Shown here in pieces: positions 17,795 through 25,549 of a stretch of DNA of 64,000 nucleotides. This stretch comes from Cellulomonas sp. C5510 (GTDB lineage: Bacteria; Actinomycetota; Actinomycetes; Actinomycetales; Cellulomonadaceae), in the NCBI RefSeq assembly GCF_019797765.1, contig NZ_CP081862.1:2976001-3040000 (forward strand), written 5' to 3'. The notes beneath the pieces are model-generated. The model was given only the letters and a program-made list of their open reading frames with translations. It ran no database searches and was not told where the DNA came from. The number at the start of each line of letters is the position of its first letter. Position 1 is the stretch's first letter. A program made the translations under genes and the position numbers.

Positions 17795-18553
17795 TCAGCG
17801 CGCGTGCCGGTCCAGGCTGTTGAGCGTCGCCACCACCTGCGCGTAGTCGCCGCGGGCCTCGCCGTAGCGGAGGAGCTTCACGTTCTCGACCTGGATCTCC
17901 GTCGCGTCGGGCTGCGTCTGGATCAGCTCCACCACCTCGGCGACGAAGTCCTCGAGCGGCATCGCGAGCTCGTTGTCCCGCTGCCCGGGCACGAGGTCCG
18001 TCCGCACGGCCGGCGGCTCCAGCTCCAGCACCTGCACGGACGTGCCGGCGAGCTGCAGCCGGATCGACTCGCTGAGCATGTGGATCGCGGCCTTGGTGGC
18101 GTTGTAGGTCGGCGTCACCCGCAGCGGGGCGAACGCGAGCCCGGACGACACGGTCATGATCGTGGCGGCGGGCCGGGACTGCAGGTGCTCGGTGAACGCG
18201 GCGATCAGGCGGATCGGCCCGAGCAGGTTGGTGACGACCGTCTGCTCCGCGTCGGCGAGGAACCCGGGGGTCGTCCAGTCCTCGGTGCGCATGATGCCCG
18301 CCATGGTGACGAGCACGTTCAGGTCGGGGTGCTCGCGGACCACCTGGGCGGCGGCGGCGCGGATGCTGACCGGGTCCGTGGTGTCCACGACGACGGTGCC
18401 GAGCCCGTGCTCGGCGGCGATCTGCGCGAGCAGCTCCGTGCGCCGTCCGCCGACCACGACGGTGTTGCCCTTCTCCTGCAGGCGCAGGGCGAGAGCCAGG
18501 CCGATGCCGCTCGTGGCACCGGGGATGACGATCGTGTTGCCGGAGATGTCCAT
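17795..18553 (-). CDS. Short-chain dehydrogenase/reductase (DltE-like)
   Basis: A 252-residue NAD(P)-dependent oxidoreductase. The cofactor loop is GATSGIGLALAL (residues about 11-22), followed by VVVGGRR, which suggests NADPH. The active-site Ser lies in MTVSSGLAF and the Tyr/Lys pair in YNATKAAIHM (around 150-160). LEPPAVRTDL is the post-catalytic loop. The substrate is unknown. A 101-bp gap separates it from a divergent HTH regulator, so it is the likely target of that regulator. Confidence 0.88.
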   Translation of the reverse strand: MDISGNTIVIPGATSGIGLALALRLQEKGNTVVVGGRRTELLAQIAAEHGLGTVVVDTTDPVSIRAAAAQVVREHPDLNVLVTMAGIMRTEDWTTPGFLADAEQTVVTNLLGPIRLIAAFTEHLQSRPAATIMTVSSGLAFAPLRVTPTYNATKAAIHMLSESIRLQLAGTSVQVLELEPPAVRTDLVPGQRDNELAMPLEDFVAEVVELIQTQPDATEIQVENVKLLRYGEARGDYAQVVATLNSLDRHAR

Positions 18554-18654
18554 GCCCACCACTGTCCGGGGGACCGGGGGACCGCTCCAGAGAGCGCTCG
18601 TCGGGGGATCGCCGGTCCCTGGCTGGACCGCGGGGCCACGCCCATACTGCACGG

Positions 18655-19503
18655 GTGGATCGCGACCTCCTCGCCGGCTTCCTCGTGAGCCGCCGCAGCA
18701 TCCTCCAGCCCGCGGACGTGGGCCTCGTCGCCGGTGTCCGGCGCCGCACGGCGGGGCTGCGGCGGGAGGAGGTCGCGCAGCTCGCCGCCATGTCGACCGA
18801 CTACTACACCCGGCTCGAGCAGCGCCGGGGACCGCAGCCGAGCACGCAGATGCTCGCCTCGCTGGCGCGCGCCCTGCGGCTGACGCCCGACGAGCGGGAC
18901 TACCTGTTCCGGGTGGCCGGCCACAGCGCGCCGGAGCGCCACCCCGCCCCCGACTACATCGCCCCGGGGCTGCTGCGTGTGCTGGACCGCCTCACGGACA
19001 CGCCGGCGCTCATCATCACCGCGCTCGCCGAGACCCTCGTGCAGAACGAGCCCGCCCGGGCGCTGTTCGGGGACACCAGCTCGCTGACCGGCCTCGAGCG
19101 CAGCGACATCTACCGGTGGTTCGCCCACCCCGGGACCGGACGCCGCCGTTACCCGCTGGGCGACCACGACCGGCAGGGCCGCGCGCAGGTCGCGTCGCTC
19201 CGTGCGGCCCTGGGTGCCGCCGGCCCGGACTCCCGCGCGGCAGAGATCGTCCGGGAGCTGACCCGGCGCAGCCCCGAGTTCGTCGCCCTGTGGGCCGAGC
19301 AGGAGGTGAGCCGCCGGTTCGCCGACCACAAGGTGCTCGTCCACCCCGAGATCGGCGACATCGAGGTGGACTGCCAGGCACTGTTCACCGAGGACGCGTC
19401 CCAGGTGCTGCTGGTGCTCACCGCCCCGCCCCGCACGGAGGCGGCGAGCAAGCTCGCGCTGCTGGCGGTGCTGGGGTCGGAGCGCGTCTCGGCGCGCGGG
19501 TAG
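18655..19503 (+). CDS. XRE-type HTH regulator with MmyB-like ligand-binding domain
   Basis: A 282-residue transcription factor. Residues about 20-80 form the HTH: RRRTAGLRREEVAQLAAMST followed by DYYTRLEQRRGPQPS, the highly characteristic start of the MmyB-like group. The rest (about 105-275) is the MmyB PAS-like domain, with LVQNEPARALFGD and SDIYRWFAHPG. Members often repress a divergently transcribed oxidoreductase, and here the SDR at 17795 fits. The GTG at 18655 sits within the short shared promoter region. Confidence 0.9.
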   Translation: MDRDLLAGFLVSRRSILQPADVGLVAGVRRRTAGLRREEVAQLAAMSTDYYTRLEQRRGPQPSTQMLASLARALRLTPDERDYLFRVAGHSAPERHPAPDYIAPGLLRVLDRLTDTPALIITALAETLVQNEPARALFGDTSSLTGLERSDIYRWFAHPGTGRRRYPLGDHDRQGRAQVASLRAALGAAGPDSRAAEIVRELTRRSPEFVALWAEQEVSRRFADHKVLVHPEIGDIEVDCQALFTEDASQVLLVLTAPPRTEAASKLALLAVLGSERVSARG

Positions 19504-19580
19504 CGGCCGCGCGGCGGACGAGTACCGGCGCGCCGGAGGCCCGAAGGCCCGGAGACCCGAAGGTCCGAAGGCCCGCACGA

Positions 19581-19612
19581 CGAAGGCCCGGACCGTCAGG
19601 TCCGGGCCTTCG
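19581..19612. terminator. Strong hairpin next to the tRNA-derived attachment core
   Basis: Perfect 14-bp arms (19581-19594 and 19599-19612) around GTCA, followed on the plus strand by TCTTCTTG. It is placed to end transcription of the HTH regulator and, on the minus strand, of the tRNA gene whose 3' end lies at 19621. Degenerate copies of CCCGAAGG precede it. Confidence 0.75.
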
Positions 19613-19619
19613 TCTTCTT

Positions 19620-19662
19620 GTAGCGGGGGCAGGATTTGAACCTGCGACCTCTGGGTTATGAG
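19620..19662. repeat. Left attachment core (tRNA 3' part, copy 1)
   Basis: On the minus strand this is the anticodon loop CTCATAA, the 3' anticodon stem, a T-arm with TTCAAAT, and the acceptor 3' strand CCCCGCT plus A. The direct repeat lies at 54059-54101. A core spanning the anticodon loop to the 3' end is the usual attB for tyrosine integrases. Confidence 0.8.
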
Positions 19663-19692
19663 TGCAGGCCCTCTTGCCAGGGGACGACGCCT
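19621..19692 (-). pseudogene. tRNA-like sequence, CAU anticodon (Met/Ile2 type), degenerate 5' half
   Basis: Read on the minus strand, 72 nt can be laid out as a tRNA. The T-arm is intact. The D-stem pairs 3 of 4, the anticodon stem 3 of 5 and the acceptor stem only 3 of 7. The 3' half equals the attachment core, and the 5' half is element sequence. It is unlikely to be functional. The intact gene should lie at the far right end of the integrated DNA. Confidence 0.55.
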
Positions 19693-19820
19693 GAGTAGGC
19701 TCAATGCATGCATCTACCCACATCAGCATGGGTTTCGCGTACGCCGGCGTTCGCCGCTGTTCGCCAGTGCCCGGCGGCGTCTGCCCACATTGGGCCCACA
19801 TGTCGGCCGGGGTGGTCGAG

Positions 19821-20972
19821 ATGGCGTGGGTGACCGTGCGGCGGGCCGAGGACGGCAAGAAGCGGTACCAGGGCCGCTACCGCGACGCCTCAGGAGCCAA
19901 GCGCACCGTCGGGACTTTCAGCACCGACAAGGCCGCCATGCAGGCCGCTGTCCGCGCCGAGATCGCGCTCGCCGAGGGGACGTGGATCGACCCACGGGCC
20001 GGACGCATCACCTTCAAGGAGTATGCCCAGAACGTGTGGCTGCCCTCGCGCCACCTGGAGGTCACCACCTACGCCGCGTACGCCTCGAACCTGCGCATCC
20101 ACTTCGTCCCCTTCTTCGGGGACTACCCAATGGCGCGGATCATGCCTGCCCTGGTCCAGGAGTGGGTCAACCAGGCGGCCAAACCCACGACGATCGCCGA
20201 CAAGCGACGCAAGGGCCTGTCCGCGCGGTCCATCGTCAAGTACCACGTGATGCTGCACTCGATCTTCGCCCGAGCCGTGGCCGACCGGATCATCCCCTTC
20301 AACCCCTGCGCGGCGACCGACCTTCCGAAGGTGATCACCACCAGGACCCGCACCCTCACCCCGGATGAGTACACCCGGCTGCTGGCGCAGATCCCGCCGC
20401 GCTTCACGGTCATGGTCATGACGGCCATCGAGACCGGCCTGCGATGGGGCGAGCTCGTCGCGCTACGACCCCGGCACGTGGACACCGAGGCCCGCACGGT
20501 GACCGTGCAGGACACCATCGTGGAGGTGTCCACCAAGGACTCCCCAACCGGGCGCCGTATGATCGTCAAGCCCTACCCCAAGGACGACGAGCCGCGCACC
20601 GTCGCGGTCTCCCAGGATCTGATCGACGCCCTCCTCGCGCGGATCGATGACCTCGGCCTGGGACCGGCCGACCTGCTCTTCCCTTCCCGTGAGACCGAAG
20701 GAGGCCAACCCCTCTCGCGGGGCACGTTCAACACCCGCTACTGGCGGCCGGCCGTTCAACGCTCCGGCATCGACTTTCCCGTTCGCATGCACGACCTACG
20801 TCACGCACACGCATCCTGGCTGCTGGCCGGAGGAGCGGACCTTCTCTCCGTGATGGAGCGAATGGGCCACGCGCAGATCCAGACCACCCAGAAGTACCTG
20901 CACACCCTCGGCGACGCCGATCAGCGCGCACTCGCCGCCTTTCACGCCACCCGCTCCCGCGCCTCGAGGTGA
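19821..20972 (+). CDS. Tyrosine recombinase/integrase of island 1
   Basis: A 383-residue phage-type integrase. An AP2-like arm-binding N-terminus (WVTVRRAEDGKKRYQGRYRD), a SAM-like core-binding domain (about 60-170) and a C-terminal catalytic domain are visible. Catalytic residues are Arg in TGLRWGEL, His-x-x-Arg in HDLRHAHASW, the late His in MERMGHAQI, and Tyr in TTQKYLHTL. I chose the ATG at 19821 because the paralogue at 54263 starts with the same MAWVT. It lies 158 bp from the attachment core, the normal position for an enzyme that integrates at that site. Confidence 0.93.
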   Translation: MAWVTVRRAEDGKKRYQGRYRDASGAKRTVGTFSTDKAAMQAAVRAEIALAEGTWIDPRAGRITFKEYAQNVWLPSRHLEVTTYAAYASNLRIHFVPFFGDYPMARIMPALVQEWVNQAAKPTTIADKRRKGLSARSIVKYHVMLHSIFARAVADRIIPFNPCAATDLPKVITTRTRTLTPDEYTRLLAQIPPRFTVMVMTAIETGLRWGELVALRPRHVDTEARTVTVQDTIVEVSTKDSPTGRRMIVKPYPKDDEPRTVAVSQDLIDALLARIDDLGLGPADLLFPSRETEGGQPLSRGTFNTRYWRPAVQRSGIDFPVRMHDLRHAHASWLLAGGADLLSVMERMGHAQIQTTQKYLHTLGDADQRALAAFHATRSRASR

Positions 20973-21075
20973 CCCACCCCGGGCTTCAAGCGAAGCGGTT
21001 CCGCGGGCCTCGGGCGCGTGGCGGGTTCAGGGTCCGGCTGGAGCTCGCGCGCACAGATCGCTGTCGAGACACGCA

Positions 21076-21645
21076 CTACCCGCGTTGCTGGCCCACCGCG
21101 CTCTCCCGGCCGGTGTCACGGTGGTCATCCGTGACGGGTGGTGTCGGGCCACCGCCGGAGACGCCTCCGTGCCGGGCGAAGTGTTCGACGTCGACCGTGA
21201 TGAACACCGCGCTCGACGTGGCCACGGTGCGTTCATCCAGGTCGCTCACGGTGGCGACGACGAAGACCTTGCGGTCCTCCCGGCTCGTCACCGTCGCCTC
21301 GATCCGGTAGGTGACTCCGACGAGCACCGGTGACAGGTAGTCCACTGTGAGCTGGCGGGTGACGGCCGGCGTTCCGACCAGGTAGGGCAGGAACCCGAAC
21401 AGGTCGTCAAGGACGGTGGCGACGGCGCCGCCGTGCACGACTCCGGGAGCTCCGACGTGGCGCTCGTCGAAGACATGGTCAGCCATCACCCCGTCCCCAC
21501 GGCGGTGGACCTGGAGGTGATGGCCGTGGGGGTTGTCCGGGCCGCAGCCAAGGCACCGTTCATGGTGCGGTGGCAGGAGCGCGCCCTCTGAGTGGGGCCC
21601 GGCCCTCTCGGTCCAGTGCGCGAGCATCGTTGCCATGTCAGGCAT
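21076..21645 (-). CDS. PaaI-family thioesterase (hot-dog fold)
   Basis: A 189-residue thioesterase that would hydrolyse acyl- or aryl-CoA thioesters. The N-terminal CLGCGPDNPHGHHLQ motif and APGVVHGGAVATVLDDLFGF (His-Gly-Gly with the catalytic Asp about ten residues later) define the PaaI/4HBT group. The last 25 residues are polar and non-conserved. The ATG at 21645 is used; a TTG one codon upstream is also possible. It is the first cargo gene after the integrase and runs toward it. Confidence 0.85.
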   Translation of the reverse strand: MPDMATMLAHWTERAGPHSEGALLPPHHERCLGCGPDNPHGHHLQVHRRGDGVMADHVFDERHVGAPGVVHGGAVATVLDDLFGFLPYLVGTPAVTRQLTVDYLSPVLVGVTYRIEATVTSREDRKVFVVATVSDLDERTVATSSAVFITVDVEHFARHGGVSGGGPTPPVTDDHRDTGRESAVGQQRG

Positions 21646-21852
21646 CAACTTCGTTGACCTTTCGCCATGCCGCGACCAGCGCCGCGGTCCGTGTTTGCCG
21701 GAGGGATCAGGTGGTGGCGGCCAGCAGCACGACCGCGAGGCCCCGGCCGCGGGCGGGCCAGATCGGCGGCACCGAAGGGTCGGCGGCGTCGGTCACCGCC
21801 AGTCACGCAGAGGGCAGGGAGCGTCGTCGAGAGCTCGCCTACATCCTCACTG

Positions 21853-22707
21853 TCAGGCGGTGGGGGCGTTGGTCAGCTTCTTCATCACCTCGCCGAAGAT
21901 CTGTTCGATCTCGGGGTCGGGGCGGCCGACGCCGCCACCTGCGACCCAGCCGCCGTCGACGACCAGGTTCGCGCCTGTGACGTAGTCGGCCTCGTCCGAG
22001 CAGAGGTACACAGCTGCCATGGCGATGTCCTCCGGTCGCCCCACGCGCGGGTTGAGCAGTGCGCGTTCGACAGGTGCGCGCCCGCCGGCCTCCAGCAGCG
22101 GTCGTGTCGCGGGGGTGTCGATGAACCCTGGGGAGACGGTGTTGACGCGGATGTTCCACGGTGACAGCTCGACGGCGAGATTGGTCGTCAGGCGCAGGAC
22201 GGCGCCTTTGGCGACGTTGTGGACGAGGTTGCCCGCGACGTTGCCGGGCATGGCCGAGCCGACCATCGCGGCGACCGAGCCGGTGTTGAGGATAGTGCCG
22301 CGGCCCTTGCGTTTGAAGACCGGCAGGGCCTTCTGGATGGCCAGGAACAAGATAGTGACCTCGTTGGTCATGTCGAAGTCCCAGTCCGCGCGGGTCAAGG
22401 ACTCGATGGTGCCGCCGCGGACACCCGAGGCGTTGTTGTACAGGATGTCGAAGTCGCCGTACTGCTCGACGGCGAAGTCGATCCAGCGCTGCACCGCGGC
22501 TTCGTCGCCCAGGTTCAGCGGCTGCATCGAGACCATCTCACCGCCCTGCGCCCGGACGAGCTCGACGGTCTGTTCGGCTAGTTCCGCCTTGAGATCGCAC
22601 CCGACGATCTTGGCGCCTTCAGCGGCGAAGGCGAGGGCGGCGGCCCGTCCCTGACCGTCCGCCGTACCGGTGATGAGGGCAACCTTGCCCTCGAGTCTTC
22701 CTGCCAT
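21853..22707 (-). CDS. SDR family oxidoreductase with His in place of the catalytic Tyr
   Basis: A 284-residue classical-type SDR. The cofactor loop is TGTADGQGRAAA and CDLK after strand 2 suggests NAD. NNASG and a GSVAAM serine are present. At the Y-x3-K position the sequence reads HNVAK, so the expected Tyr is His (codon CAC at 22219-22221), while the Lys is kept. The C-terminal VTGANLVVDGG motif is normal. A subset of SDRs with His at this place is known to me, so it may still be active on another substrate type. GGAGGAG precedes the ATG. Confidence 0.85.
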   Translation of the reverse strand: MAGRLEGKVALITGTADGQGRAAALAFAAEGAKIVGCDLKAELAEQTVELVRAQGGEMVSMQPLNLGDEAAVQRWIDFAVEQYGDFDILYNNASGVRGGTIESLTRADWDFDMTNEVTILFLAIQKALPVFKRKGRGTILNTGSVAAMVGSAMPGNVAGNLVHNVAKGAVLRLTTNLAVELSPWNIRVNTVSPGFIDTPATRPLLEAGGRAPVERALLNPRVGRPEDIAMAAVYLCSDEADYVTGANLVVDGGWVAGGGVGRPDPEIEQIFGEVMKKLTNAPTA

Positions 22708-22778
22708 GAGGCACTCCTCCTTGAGTGATCTTCGGATCGGGCGCGGACCCGAGAGTGGACCGCGGCCTCTTTTGCCGC

Positions 22779-23282
22779 TCAGGTTTTCGCTCTGAGCGAA
22801 CGCGTCGAACCAGTTGCGTAGGCGTAGGACGCCCGGACGAGGCCGGCGGCGATGTCCGCCTCGTGCGCGTCCCGTGGCGCGTAGACCATGACCGCACCCG
22901 GCGAGATGAGCCCGAGGCGGGCGATGGGGTGCTGCTCGGCCCAGCCGGCGTCGATGGCGGCTTCGGCGGCCGCCGACGGCAGTACCAGGTGAAGGGAGTG
23001 GTCAGGGGCCGGGTGGAGGTGGGCGAACTCGGTGTCGATCATGAACGCGTCGGGTGGCCCTCGGTGTGGGCCCCGAGGCAGCGTGAGCGCTTGTGCACCC
23101 GGGACAGAGATCGTCGAGGCCGCCCAGACCACATCCGGCAGGTCGGCGAGCTGCCCGATGAGGCGCTGCCGTGGTCGGTCGTCGCTCGGCTGCTGGTCGA
23201 GCTGGGTGTGCGGGTTGGTCGGGGTCGTCGAGGGTCGCGGGCCCGGGCGCTCGGGCATGGCCACGGGAACCGCGCCGCTCAT
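22779..23282 (-). CDS. DUF5519 (luciferase-like domain) protein
   Basis: A 167-residue protein. The middle part, LIGQLADLPDVVWA, FMIDTEFAHLHPAPDHSLHL and EAAIDAGWAEQHPIARLG, resembles the DUF5519 family (sometimes annotated luciferase family protein), a small alpha-beta fold of unknown function. The first 30 residues are Pro-rich. Its ATG overlaps the stop of the DoxX gene by four bases, so the two are co-translated. Together with the divergent HxlR regulator this forms a compact unit. Confidence 0.7.
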   Translation of the reverse strand: MSGAVPVAMPERPGPRPSTTPTNPHTQLDQQPSDDRPRQRLIGQLADLPDVVWAASTISVPGAQALTLPRGPHRGPPDAFMIDTEFAHLHPAPDHSLHLVLPSAAAEAAIDAGWAEQHPIARLGLISPGAVMVYAPRDAHEADIAAGLVRASYAYATGSTRSLRAKT

Positions 23283-23698
23283 GACAGGCTGAACAGCGGG
23301 CCGACCAGGACCAGGCCCAGATCGTCACCGAGGTAGGCGAAGACGGCGAACATCACCAGTGCCGCTCCGGCCAGGGCCAGGTCCTTGAGGAACTGGGTCT
23401 GCTCCATAGCCTTGGCGCCGGGGTCGGTCTCGGCCCAGAAGCCGTGCATGATGAAGGCTGTGGGCACCAGGAAGGTCACCAGCAGGAGGGCGCCGACGTC
23501 GGGCCAGATCCCCAGGGCCACCATCGGTGCGCCGGCCAGGAGCTGCAGCCCGGTCAGCGGGACCATCAGGTTGGCGGCAGGCACTCCCTTGCCGGTGGCG
23601 TAACCGGCCATCATCTGCCGCTGTGTGAGGTGGCCAAAGCCTGAGCCGAGGAAGAGCAAGGCGAAGACCACCCTGCCGATGAGCACCAGGACCTCCAC
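23279..23698 (-). CDS. DoxX family membrane protein
   Basis: A 139-residue protein with four hydrophobic helices. The N-terminal LIGRVVFALLFLGSGFGHL and GVPAANLMVPLTGLQLLAG are typical of DoxX/SURF4-like quinone-associated membrane proteins, which in several bacteria work with thiol or quinone oxidoreductases in redox stress. It is transcribed with the DUF5519 gene and faces an HxlR regulator across an 87-bp promoter region that holds an inverted repeat. Confidence 0.88.
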   Translation of the reverse strand: MEVLVLIGRVVFALLFLGSGFGHLTQRQMMAGYATGKGVPAANLMVPLTGLQLLAGAPMVALGIWPDVGALLLVTFLVPTAFIMHGFWAETDPGAKAMEQTQFLKDLALAGAALVMFAVFAYLGDDLGLVLVGPLFSLS

Positions 23699-23718
23699 GT
23701 CACCCTCCCAGGTCGCCG

Positions 23719-23733
23719 CTTACCAGATGTAAG
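23719..23733. promoter_or_regulatory. Candidate HxlR operator
   Basis: Inverted repeat CTTAC-CAGAT-GTAAG in the short intergenic region between the DoxX start (23698) and the divergent HxlR start (23786). Position and AT-richness against a GC-rich background favour a regulator site. Confidence 0.45.
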
Positions 23734-23785
23734 TGATTGAGGTATAGCAGTACCCTGGGCGCGGGTCAATCACCCTTGAGCGGAC

Positions 23786-24145
23786 GTGGAGGGCGAGGTG
23801 GCGGACGAGGCGGTCGGTCCCGCGGGCGACGACTGCGGTCGCTACTGCCCGTCGTTCCACCAGACCGTCGAGCTGCTCGGTCGACGGTGGAACGGTGTCA
23901 TTCTTCACGCCCTGATGGCCCACGCGGAGCGCTTCAGTGAGATCCGCGCCGTCATCCCCGGGCTCTCGGACCGCCTGCTGGCCGAGAGGCTACGGGAGCT
24001 GGAACGCGAAGGACTCCTCTCGCGCACGTGCCCGATCGGCGCAGGCGCACCGCGCTACGTGCTGACGGCGAAGGGGCGGGCCCTCGGACCGGTCATCGAC
24101 GCGATAGCTTCCTGGGCAGCAGAATGGAGCCGGGCGGCTGACTAG
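23786..24145 (+). CDS. HxlR-family winged-helix regulator
   Basis: A 119-residue regulator. CPSFHQTVELLGRRWNGVIL is the diagnostic HxlR start with its conserved Cys (residue about 21), then FSEIRAVIPGLSDRLLAERL (recognition helix) and RYVLTAKGRAL (wing). The Cys is used as a redox or electrophile switch in some family members (for example quinone and aldehyde sensors), which would suit control of the divergent DoxX unit. The GTG at 23786 is the longest reasonable start. Confidence 0.88.
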   Translation: MEGEVADEAVGPAGDDCGRYCPSFHQTVELLGRRWNGVILHALMAHAERFSEIRAVIPGLSDRLLAERLRELEREGLLSRTCPIGAGAPRYVLTAKGRALGPVIDAIASWAAEWSRAAD

Positions 24146-24262
24146 CCCGGACCGGGTCATGTCTGCTGTCTTCGGCCAGGCGGTGATGGCGGCGGGCGCC
24201 GCGTCAGCGCATGGTGCCGCTCGCCGTGGCAGACGCGCCTAGCGGGACGTGGACGAGTGTGC

Positions 24263-25276
24263 TCAAGGGATCAGGACGGCACGGCCCTGGACCTGCCCGG
24301 CGGCGAGGCGCGCGAACACGTCGTTGATCTCGCCCAGCGGATACCGCTCGATCGTGGAGACCAGGCGCCCGGTCCGGGCCATGGCGAGGACCTCCTCCAG
24401 CTCGTTGCGGCTGCCCCAGCTGCTGCTGGTCAGCGTCGCCTGGACGGGCAGGGAGAAGAACGAGAACGGGAAGGAACCTCCCGCCAGGCCCACCAGGACG
24501 AACAGGCCCTGCGGGCCCAGCGACGAGGCCCCCAGCCTCATCGTCGCGTCGGCCCCGACGAAGTCCAGCGCGACCGCCGCGCCTTCGCCGTGGCTGGCGG
24601 CCTTGATCTGCTCCATGGCGTCGGCGTCTGCCGGGTCGACCACCTGGTCGGCACCGAGTTCCAGGGCGAGGCGCCGCTTGTCCGCCGAGCTGTCGACGAC
24701 AACCACCGTCGCCGGGGAGAGGAGCTTGAGGAACTGCAGCCCGTACTGGCCGAGCCCACCGGCGCCCACCAGCACCGCCGTGGTGCCGGGCACCAGACGC
24801 GGGAGGGCCTTCTTCACCGCCGAGTACGGGGTGAGTGCCGCGTCGGTCAGCGGGGCGGCGAGGGTCGGGTCCAGGTCGCCAGCGGCCAGCAGGTGCCGGG
24901 TGCTCGGCACGACCATGTACTCCGCGTAACCACCGTCGGGGCCGATACCGCCCCACCGCATGGTGTCGCACAGCTGCTCTTGGCCGCCCAGGCACACACG
25001 GCAGCGACCGCAGCCCCACCCACCGAACACCACGACGGGTTCACCGATCTCAAAGCCCTCGGCGCCCTGACCCATGGCGTCGACCCACCCGGCGTTCTCG
25101 TGGCCCAGGAGAGCGGGAAGGTGGACGGGGATCTCCCCCGTCCGGACGTGCAGGTCGGAGTGGCAGGCGCCCGAGCCGCCGACGCGGACCCGAACCTCAC
25201 CGGGACCGGGCTCCGGCGTGGGAACCTCCTCCACCACGAAGTCACCGCCGAACTCGTGCAACCGCGCTGCCTTCAT
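24263..25276 (-). CDS. Zinc-dependent alcohol dehydrogenase (MDR family)
   Basis: A 337-residue medium-chain dehydrogenase. Catalytic zinc ligands are Cys in GACHSDLH and His in GHENAG. The structural zinc lobe has four Cys in GCGRCRVCLGGQEQLC. The nucleotide fold has VGAGGLGQYGLQ and VDSSADKR, with Asp indicating NAD. The length is normal. The ATG at 25276 directly precedes KAARLHEFG, the standard family start, and is chosen over a start 81 bases upstream. The substrate is a primary or aromatic alcohol or aldehyde, not determinable here. Confidence 0.9.
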   Translation of the reverse strand: MKAARLHEFGGDFVVEEVPTPEPGPGEVRVRVGGSGACHSDLHVRTGEIPVHLPALLGHENAGWVDAMGQGAEGFEIGEPVVVFGGWGCGRCRVCLGGQEQLCDTMRWGGIGPDGGYAEYMVVPSTRHLLAAGDLDPTLAAPLTDAALTPYSAVKKALPRLVPGTTAVLVGAGGLGQYGLQFLKLLSPATVVVVDSSADKRRLALELGADQVVDPADADAMEQIKAASHGEGAAVALDFVGADATMRLGASSLGPQGLFVLVGLAGGSFPFSFFSLPVQATLTSSSWGSRNELEEVLAMARTGRLVSTIERYPLGEINDVFARLAAGQVQGRAVLIP

Positions 25277-25549
25277 CGCCAACCCCTTCGTTGAGGTCGT
25301 GCTGCCGGGAGCCTGACGCACTATCCCCGGACGGTCCGTTGATCCTGGCACGGCCAAGGCGGCGGTGTGAAGGTCCGCGAAGTCGTTCGGGACCAGTAAC
25401 TGAGGCGGGGTGACGCTCGAACCCTAAGGTCGCCGAGGCGCGCTCGGCCTGGTTGGCCAAGTTACGCCGGTGCATGAACCCCGCTGCATTGGTCGACCGG
25501 AACCAGTGTGAATCATGGGTTGCCAGACACGGCCGTGAGGTGTCGGGTG

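Noticed and set aside
25277..25549. Possible gene fragment between the alcohol dehydrogenase and the RND pump (minus strand)
   Set aside because: A short open frame exists, but no family pattern, ribosome binding site or counterpart was recognised; left as an intergenic gap.
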